DNA from: Neurospora tetrasperma FGSC 2508
Taxonomy: Eukaryota; Ascomycota; Sordariomycetes; Sordariales; Sordariaceae
Reading direction: 5' to 3'
Assembly (NCBI RefSeq): GCF_000213175.1
Contig: NW_009799179.1
Coordinates: 6,555,519-6,619,518 of the forward strand
DNA length: 64,000 nt
Of the stretch, positions 56,076 to 64,000 are shown in pieces. Each line of letters opens with the position of its first letter. The first letter of the stretch is position 1. Both the position numbers and the translations under genes were made by a program. Under the pieces are notes generated by a model. The model worked only from the letters and a program-made list of their open reading frames with translations. It ran no database searches and was not told the DNA's origin.

Positions 56076-57665
56076 AAAGATGGAATCGAAGGAATGGTGG
56101 CCGGCGGGCCAGCTGGCACGGTAGTAACGTTGCACTTCCCCGGGCTCCCGGGCTTCCTTCCGCCGGATAGAAATGGGGTCCCGACCGGATGAGTTCCATG
56201 TGTCCCCCCGTTGGGTCGTGATGTTGGCTGGGCTCGCGAGCGAGCGAGCGAGTGAAGGATCCACTCTCACCACTCTACACTAATGCTCTCTCACAGTGGG
56301 ATTGTACTGTGCAGAGAGGTACTGTAGGGTGAGCTGTTAATGCAGTGATGGTGTGTTGTCGCTGCAGTAGCAAAGTTGTAGGTTGAAGTGACCTGCCGAG
56401 TATGGTTTGGTTATCATTGATGGTAAAACAAACAACAACTGGCAAATGCATCTCACTGCCTGAGGGAAGTGGGTTGAAGTTTGTTGTCGAACGGTTGGTT
56501 TCTTGAAAATGTTGCCGCCAGCAGTGCCGCGGATGCAGAAAGACGAGTTGTCCGAACGATGATACATACCACACTGCTATTTGGGGGGTAATAGATCCGA
56601 TGTCTGATTTAGTATGGTTCAAACACATGTAAGGCATTGTCAGCATGCTGTTTGGAGGCGTGGGGAGTAGTTGCCGCGAGTCTCTACGTCCTCATGATGT
56701 TGTGTGGGAGTTGTCGTCAGCTGCGGAGAGGCACGTCGTGAAGTAGAGTGATATATTGATGATGTTGAATTGGGATCGTCACTCAGCAACCTTCGGAAAC
56801 CCACAACTGGCTCTCATCTCCAACAGCTTCCTGTAGAAGCATAGGATCAAAGTAATAACTGGTAGTTTGGCGTTTTGACAGAGCCTTGACCTACACAGAA
56901 CCAAGGCTCATGGCCTGGCTCGGACAAAGAGAAGCCAGAGAGTTATGTTAGGCAAACAACAATTCCAAATTGACAAATCTATTTCCCCGCTTTTTGTTGA
57001 TGTATTTGCCTCCAGTTTCTCCTCTTTGCCAACCTGTCTCGACAATAGACATTGGATGGTCAGCGATAATTCTTGTGTAAAGCGCCCTTGCCGCAGAAAT
57101 GTCAGATATGTTTTCTTCTGTGCCTTATAATTTCTCCTCTTTTTTGCTTCTTTTATCTGATCAGTCCTATTTCATTGGTCTCGCATGTCAATCATGTATT
57201 TTTTTTTTGGTCGGTCTCGAGAAGTCAAAACGATGTCCTGGTGTCTATACTTAATGTCCGAAATGCACAAAGACGGCATACGAAGCAACTTGAGAAGTAA
57301 TGCTCGCAAAAGACAAAAGGAACATATCGCGAACCATCATTGCGTGACAAGGCTAGGCACTTTACAAAACAGACTACCTACGAAGGCTGTTTTTCAGTTG
57401 CAAAACTATTTTATTACTACATTGGAAAGAAAATATTGGAAAAAAAAAATAGGAAAAAAGAAAGTCAATTCAAAATCAGGTCGAACAGCCACAACTCATC
57501 TGCGTCTTGTCGTAATTACCCGATAGAGTATCCAAGTACGTGGAAAGAGAAGTGCTTCTCTTCTGTGCTGTATGCAATGTAGCTACGTGGACTCGCTTCC
57601 TCTCCACCATACATACACCACAGAACAACGGCACGAATGCGCCACAGATATGCATAATTGATCTT

Positions 57666-57667
<2 letters not shown>

Positions 57668-57713
<46 letters not shown>
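57668..57713. repeat. Poly-T tract (46 nt)
   Basis: Forty-six consecutive T, the longest homopolymer in the window. The length is likely to be imprecise in the assembly. No flanking coding sequence suggests a retrocopy. Confidence 0.9.
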
Positions 57714-57718
<5 letters not shown>

Positions 57719-58889
57719 TCTTGTGTCCCGCTCTCTTCACTTGTTTGGTTGTCCATAACACTTTCACCTCGCACGCAAAGTCCAATAACCACTGAACGCC
57801 CTCTCTACGTGTCTGTAACCAACCCCGTCTTCTGACGTTCACAATTCGCAAGGGACTCACAAAAACACAAACCAAAAGTTTTGCGATGTCCATGCAGGTG
57901 ACAAGTCCGTTCTAGCATGCATGCGTATCCTACGGTGCCTGCATTTGCTGCTCGCCGCATCACAGGCAGCACGGACACAAACGAGGGACGGGGGACGGAG
58001 ACTGGTTGCTTTTTACCGTGCCTCGGTGCCTACCTGCCTGTTTGGTACCCGTACCTGCGTTAACAGTGGTTGTTGACCGCCTTTGAAGCGTGACAACTGC
58101 GACGGTGCAAATGGTAATTTCTCTCTCTCACTTTTTATTATCCTTCTTTTGTGTCTCAATATTCCTGCCTTTTTGGTACAACTGTGTACGCATCGCTACA
58201 CTTCAGCCATTCGATTTAAAGGTAATACTACAGGAAAGTGTACACCAAAAACTGAAGACGCACAATAATGACAGCGAGATAAGTCATATCGTACTGCGAC
58301 TGCCCATGAATACGTCTATTTTCCCTTTCTTTGCCCTTGCAGGTCCCTCCATCCGGATGAAGTGTACGTCCAGATATCCAGTGAATTTTGATTGGTTGTT
58401 CCACCGTTTCTGTGTTTTGATTGTCGTACCCCGAACGTCAAGCCTCTCACGACGGAGCCTCAACCTCTCAGCCGGTGACATCTTTTCCACCTCTCCATCT
58501 TGCTCTGTGTGACTTACTATCAATGTCACCCACCTTCCTTCCCACCCCTCCCTTCTGTGTTTGACCTTGTGGTTACCACCCTCGAAAAAGACAAAACGTC
58601 AAAAAGAAAAAAGCGGGACGAGATTCGGGTGGTTGTGCGTGCCGGCCATGTCTTCTCGCATGCATTTAATGTATATATGCATGGGATAATGCGAGTCACA
58701 AAGCGGGATGATGTTGTAGATGGTACTGATGGAATAGTTCATCTTAAAAAAAAAATAGAAGAAGCTTTTTATATGAGCTTGCGGCCCAGCAGCAGCAAAA
58801 TGCAGTGAGCAAACGTCAACTTCTTGAGGTGACACCCTCCCAATCTTTGGATATCCTGTATCCATGGTAGACATGATTGTTTGTCGGAC

Positions 58890-58913
58890 AAAAAAAAAAA
58901 AAANAAAAAAAAA
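58890..58913. repeat. Poly-A tract with one undetermined base
   Basis: A run of A is interrupted by one N at 58904, which marks sequencing uncertainty in a homopolymer rather than a biological feature. Confidence 0.85.
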
Positions 58914-61150
58914 GGTAAAAAAAGTGAAGGATCGAAACCAATTGCCCGTTTCCATTGGATCACTATTGCTGAGGGTTACCGGTCGGCCCCAAAGTTCGAA
59001 GCAACCAACAAGTGGCTACATATGAGAAGCAACAGATTGAGAATGGGACGTCATCGTCCCTGGTCTTTTCTCTCGATTTACGACCTTCATTCACTTGAAT
59101 GGAAATGTCGAACTCGATAGTAGCCGAACAACTCGCCGAATGATTCGCTGCTATATCGTCATTTTCATTAATCCTTCTGGAAATGGCCACCGTACCACCG
59201 CTGTATAGTGCGCGGCGTCCATCTATCTCTACGTAGTGGTATAGTCCAGTCCGCAAATGCCTTCCTTCACAGAATGGATATTCTTGTCGCTCTTCTCGTC
59301 CATTCGTTCCTTTGTTTTTTCTTCTCCCATTGTGTTTCTCGGCTCCCACTTGGTGTTCCTTAGCAGTCTCACCTCAGCTGCTCCCACCCAAACTCCGTCG
59401 CAGGGCATCGTCGAGAACTCCAGTCCTAAGAATGGAAACATGGAAAATGGAATATTCTTTTCCAAGTTCCATTTCCCCCCCACCCGACGAGGACCGAGTG
59501 CACCACTACGGCGTAGCGGCGTAGCGGACCATTTCCCAAAAACCCAAAACTTCGGAGGGTCAACCCGATTCCGGTAGCGAAGCCCGTGAGCGGAACACGA
59601 CGCAAGCTGTTACGTTTTCCGCTTCGTTTTCTTCTCAGGAATCCTTGAGAATGGAGGGTTGGTGGGGTGCCTGCTGCCTGCTGTTTTTGCTCTATGCGTG
59701 CCAAGTTCTTCCAGAAGGGCGAGAGAATGACTTGCGACGCTGAGGAGCCCTGCTCAGCTGTTTGCCTTCTGAGTTTTGGCGAGAACTGCTGCTGTGCACT
59801 AGCCATAAACTACCCATGCTAGAATCCACTGTAAACCTTCCTGGGGCAGGTTTTCGTATCCACGGCAGCAGAGTTGTAATTCATTTCCCGCGATATTGGA
59901 AGCGAATCCGACCTGGTTAGTGGTCTCCGTTCCCAAAAAGTGTTGCTGTGTGGAGATGATGGATATGCCGAAACCGTCAAGTATTGTAGTGCACGAATAG
60001 AGCCCATTGCGTATGTACGCGTATGTAACGGAAGCAAAGAATCATTGATCAACCCACAACTAAATCAATTCCGCCGGCCGCGGGAAAATGATGCGAAGGG
60101 CGGACCTGATACACGCTTCGGTTGAGAAACTTGTGACTGTCGTTGTGTCCTGGACCGATAATCGTCTCAGGTTCCTTCCGTCCCTTTGCTTCGCTCCAGC
60201 TGCTGTGTGTGCACCAAGCTTGGGAGATGACGGAACATTACGTAACCGATCAACGTATACGTGAAACGGAACAGAAACAACAATGACGAGAAAATATGTT
60301 GCTGTTGCATGGAGCAAAAAAATATCCCGAGATAAGCAAGTATTTTGGCTCTCAATGACCCAATCTTGCACAGCAACCCATGCACGTGATGGTCGTTCTA
60401 CTATGTACTGTAAAAGTGCAGGTAAGGTTTGACCCAGCGTATGTAAGGTACGGCGTTCTGTATGATTGATGCTGGCGGGATGATCCCAGAAGAGATGGTC
60501 AGTACTTACCTGATTACGTATTGTAGAGTACCATCCGTTCGTCTGAATATCAACCAACCCCACGCGCCAATTGCCTTGTTGCACCTATCTCATGTTCTTC
60601 TTTGCAGTTATCAATTGCGCCTTTTCCCCATCCGATTGCCGATTGTACATCGAGTCAATGCTGGGATTCAGTTTATCCAGTGGTTTCTTAGCGGCCTCGA
60701 TAGCATACCCAATTGGCCGGTGTGTTTCTCATTCTCTCACCACTTAGGTTTTGCCTCTTCGACCGTCATGTTACCAGCGAGTCCTCGAGAGCTGGATCAC
60801 CGGAAAACGTGGATGGATTCGGCGACCCCCAAGGGTCAATTGATTTCGGAAGATATGAAGTGCCTGGACCCTTGAAACCTTCCAGAAGACCCATCGCCAG
60901 GGCCCGGGGAAAAGTCTACACGATGCCTATTGGTCCAAGAAGACAAGCGTTCCTGCGCTAGTGGAAACATTCGCGATAAAATCTGGGACACGCACGATGC
61001 AACAGCGCTGGACGGAAACCGTGGATGCTTTACCGTTAACCGAGTGTATTATGACGGTTAAAATTGCAACGACAACTGGGGTATCATCCAATTCCTCCAT
61101 TATCATGTACCCAGCACTTATCATGAACCTGATATAACATTGATCGGTCG

Positions 61151-61927
61151 ATGGCCGAGGCGAGAAGCCCGCAGAAATGGTCTACGGTCGCTGCCGTGAG
61201 GACAGTATCGGAATCCCTGCCCTTAGGTTCGAGTTTTGATTGCTCAATTGCTTGGACCGGTGGGTCTATAGTTCGTGCAGTTCGTGCAGAATGGAAGTTA
61301 GACTGTGCTATGCACGGTAACAGGTTGCGTGATATCTTCCCCGCCCATCATGCGATCAAACTGGAGATACCAGAGCGAATGGACAACTGGTTATTCTCTC
61401 ACTTGCTTGCCAGGCCGGCAACTGCTGGCAAAGTCTGTTTCGTGGAGCATTGCTCCATGTTGACCGCTTCACAGACAGACCGCCGGGTCACCGTGAATTG
61501 GAAACCGTCGACCATCGAACTTGGCGGCCGGTCTACATGTGCGGACCGCAGCGAGGAACGGACCACATGTGGAGGCTGTTCGGGCCGTATCCCGGACCGC
61601 TCACTCCATCTTTGCCATGCTTCAGTCTTGAAGCGATACTGGGCGAACCTCGAAGACCGGGCGCTCATGAACAGCCATGGACTGGATATTTCAGCATTCA
61701 CAGCGAGGCACGTGATTCAGATTGGTCTCCATGGAGTACCTTTGAATGATGAGCGGCTCACATGTTCTGCCTACACCTTCCATTCTCGCCCCGGTCACCC
61801 GACATTACAGACTGGCCCCGGGGTCTTCCACCTTCCAATCCGCGGCCCGTTGGTAACGGTCCGGGGCAGGCTTGTCCATGGACACCGGTTGCCGCGAGGG
61901 TCCGCCAAGTACACCGTAGGTTTATAG
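61151..61927 (+). CDS. Doubtful orphan ORF (258 aa)
   Basis: The longest ORF in the gene-poor right end, beginning with ATG (MAEARSPQKWSTVAAVR). It has no recognised domain, no clear membrane segment or signal peptide, and several scattered Cys residues. Shorter ORFs overlap it on both strands, so base composition alone may explain the length. I list it because 777 nt without a stop is longer than its surroundings, but I would not call it a gene without transcript or conservation evidence. Confidence 0.18.
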   Translation: MAEARSPQKWSTVAAVRTVSESLPLGSSFDCSIAWTGGSIVRAVRAEWKLDCAMHGNRLRDIFPAHHAIKLEIPERMDNWLFSHLLARPATAGKVCFVEHCSMLTASQTDRRVTVNWKPSTIELGGRSTCADRSEERTTCGGCSGRIPDRSLHLCHASVLKRYWANLEDRALMNSHGLDISAFTARHVIQIGLHGVPLNDERLTCSAYTFHSRPGHPTLQTGPGVFHLPIRGPLVTVRGRLVHGHRLPRGSAKYTVGL

Positions 61928-64000
61928 GGCTTGCTTATGCTTGCCTACCTATACCGGCAGTCGAGCAGCTGCAGCCTGTACTTAGGTAATCGCTGCCGTC
62001 CCACATGCAAATGAGTTGAACAGACTTTGAAATGAGGATGGCGGTGGACCTGGAATCCGTAATCGGCCATGGCGATGTAGATCCGAATAGCCTCTGGAGG
62101 GCAAAAGCCCGAGCCATCACAAGAATGCATTCGATTTTGCGATCGCGTGCTGTGCCTCCAAGCTGCAGTGGGCGTGGGCGAGACAGTTCGCCTCCTATGT
62201 GATTCAAGACGTCAATAATGTTTGAAGTGATTTAGGAGCCTCACTTTTCCAGGCTGGCGTGTGAATCTCAATGCCCAACTGGTGAGCCTACTAGCTCAGC
62301 TAGATCAGGCAGCTTGCACAATCCGTGTCAACGGTGGCAAACAAAGCTGATGATCCGATTCGATACGGTCATGGTTTTAGACAAGGTTGGTTATGTCTAT
62401 GTGTCTTGGAACGGAGAATTGTTTGACATGTATTCTCGGCGTAGTGTGCCTACAATACCAGTGCAGGCGAGGTCGGTACAATAACTTGACTGCAAGTCTG
62501 CTGTCTGGTTGCGTGGCTAGCCTGCAAAAACTTCTTGTTACTCGTCGAGAGCAGTCATGAGAGATGAGACAAAGTGGCCTCGAATGTCATGCCTTCTCCG
62601 TCACTGTGGGCCAATAGCCGAGTTTCGCAACGCATTGAGAATGGTGAGAGAGTAGCATCGCTTTGAATGATGGAGGGTGCAAATGATGGGAACAGCCTAT
62701 CCGGACGGTGAAAGACGGCAAACCAACCTTGTCTCAAGTTTGTGTGAAAATCCTGCCTCTGTTGTACCTACAGGTTAGTGCGTCGGTTCTTTGCAGTAGC
62801 GCATGTGCAGATGCAGACCGCCTGCAAGGTACAGAAACTGCGAGTGATAACAAACATCCCGTCACAACCTCGACTTTCCATCCAGACCACAATATAACTG
62901 AAGGCAGAATCGCATACACGCACCTTGGCTCGACTCTGCCAGCTTTACGACTAGGAGCAACTTTTAGTTGATAGGATGGTCTCCCCGAAGTAAAGCTCAT
63001 GATGGAGCAGTCGTATGAGAAGAAATTTCGGTGACCGGTGTCTACGACGCAATGCACAAAGCACAGCGAGTCGGGCCAATGCGATCATACCGTTCCATGC
63101 ATTGAAGGTAGTGAAGGCTGGGAGATTAATCCGGGGTAAAGTGATGGAGTCCGGCCGATGCTACCGAGTATGTCGAAGAAATCTGTTTCGGGTCCGAGCG
63201 AGACCGTGGACAGCGATCCCGCCCGTGAAAAGGAAGGCAAGCAAATGATTTCTAGAAAGCGGAATTCTGGCCGGGAGCACTTCCGCCAACTGCTTCACCT
63301 CTTGAATGACAGCCTCTGGGTGTGAGCGGGGACCAAAAAGCCAGCCGTCAGCGGCCAGGCTCCCAAGGCCCCCAGGCAAGCAGATTCCTATCTAGGTTAG
63401 CATTCATGTACTGTGCAGTAAGCGGTCAAGGCGGTGTGAAGATGGAACCTGGCTCAAGCGGGAGACTAGGTAGGTTGACGCTTGGGGCCTCGAGGGTACA
63501 CTACACTGATGAAGCGATTGGACCCTTGAGTTGAGGTTTTTGTGTAGTTGTGGATGTGATGACGGCGTTGCTGTCTCTATCCACTGGTGCTTGCTCGAGT
63601 GTGGCATTTGAGATGTTTGGAAGACTCGGAAGGCTTGAAGGGCTTGTGAATAGAAGCCTCGTGGTTTGCCAGTTAGGCTGTGGGCAAACCTCGGGGAATG
63701 TTTGGCATGATTGCCATTTTAATTGTTACTGAGATTTGCAGTTTGAGGTCTTCGAGAATTGAGATGCTGCTCGGACAGATAGCCAGCAAGGTGCGCACGT
63801 GTTTGCAGTGCTTCGAGCGCCCAGTGTCTGAGTTGTTTCTCTCGCTAGATTTGCATGTTGATCGATTCCACTTGCAGAGCACGCGCGGGGTTGTCAGGGA
63901 AATGAGCCTCTCTCTCTCAGCTTCGTCCGCCTAGCACATTCGCCGGCGATGGAGGAAGTTGCGATTCACAAACCCTGCCGCCTGTAAAGATCCATGCAAG
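61928..64000. other. Gene-poor region, right end
   Basis: About 2 kb with only short, domain-free ORFs and no RNA gene seen. It may be upstream sequence of a gene beyond the window. Confidence 0.45.

Larger units (their letters stand above)
56074..61150. other. Gene-poor region, middle part
   Basis: No convincing coding sequence. ORFs of 123-174 aa (for example 60060-60584 minus and 59426-59806 minus) lack domains and overlap on both strands. A GCGA repeat lies near 56236-56252. Besides the homopolymers listed separately, nothing was recognised. Confidence 0.5.

Noticed and set aside
56043-57713. Poly-A and poly-T tracts as tails of LINE or SINE insertions
   Set aside because: No reverse-transcriptase sequence, no pol III-type body and no target-site duplications were seen next to them.
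60060-60584. 174-aa minus-strand ORF in the gene-poor region
   Set aside because: No domain and irregular composition; similar-sized ORFs overlap on the other strand.
1-64000. CRISPR arrays, viral relics, secondary-metabolite clusters or telomeric repeats
   Set aside because: I looked for spaced direct repeats, reverse transcriptase, integrase or capsid-like frames, PKS/NRPS modules and TTAGGG arrays, and saw none.

Overview
The window is nuclear DNA of a filamentous ascomycete, very probably Neurospora, Sordaria or another close member of the Sordariaceae. The evidence is short GT-AG introns (about 50-140 nt) with CTAAC-like branch points, C-ending codons, pyrimidine-rich leaders, and orthologues of the Neurospora genes lrg-1 (LIM-RhoGAP) and arg-3 (arginine-specific carbamoyl-phosphate synthase large subunit). 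Genus and species cannot be fixed from this sequence. In N. crassa arg-3 lies on the mating-type chromosome (from memory), so this segment probably belongs to that chromosome.

Layout: lrg-1 (+, 63-4094); a two-domain UBE2Z-type E2 with a 12-nt microexon (-, 5099-6846); RFC2 clamp-loader subunit (+, 8450-9769); an unrecognised coiled-coil protein (-, 10036-11793); the intronless spliceosomal helicase BRR2 (+, 12766-19395); a PWWP chromatin protein (+, 20819-23196); ORC3 (+, 26773-29499), preceded by a 952-base gap whose flanks repeat each other, almost certainly an assembly artefact; an unrecognised protein (+, 30685-31506); SEC66 (-, 32039-32847) head to head with NPL4 (+, 33774-35887), whose first intron looks like a GC-AG intron; tRNA-Gly(GCC) (36256-36326); a membrane-anchored carboxylesterase (-, 36692-38988); a GPATCH11-like G-patch protein (+, 39534-40739); arg-3 (-, 41262-44928); a DUF1746/Dsc4-like membrane protein (+, 47264-48455); RCL1 (-, 48583-49803); and a mitochondrial PPR-like protein (+, 50414-52915). 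From 52916 to the end, about 11 kb, I find no convincing gene.

The genes are mostly conserved housekeeping functions with no operon logic. Loose themes are DNA replication (RFC2 and ORC3, both with MluI-box-like ACGCG motifs upstream), ER protein handling and ubiquitin (SEC66, NPL4, Dsc4-like, UBE2Z-like), and RNA processing (BRR2, GPATCH11-like, RCL1). The clearest regulatory signal is a group of five perfect TGACTCA/TGAGTCA sites (the Gcn4/CPC-1 element) in the 2.3 kb upstream of arg-3.

I saw no recognisable transposon, viral relic, CRISPR array or secondary-metabolite cluster, and no clearly new biological system. The points most worth following are the CPC-1 site cluster, the false duplication at ORC3, the microexon, the GC-AG intron, and the long gene-free right end.
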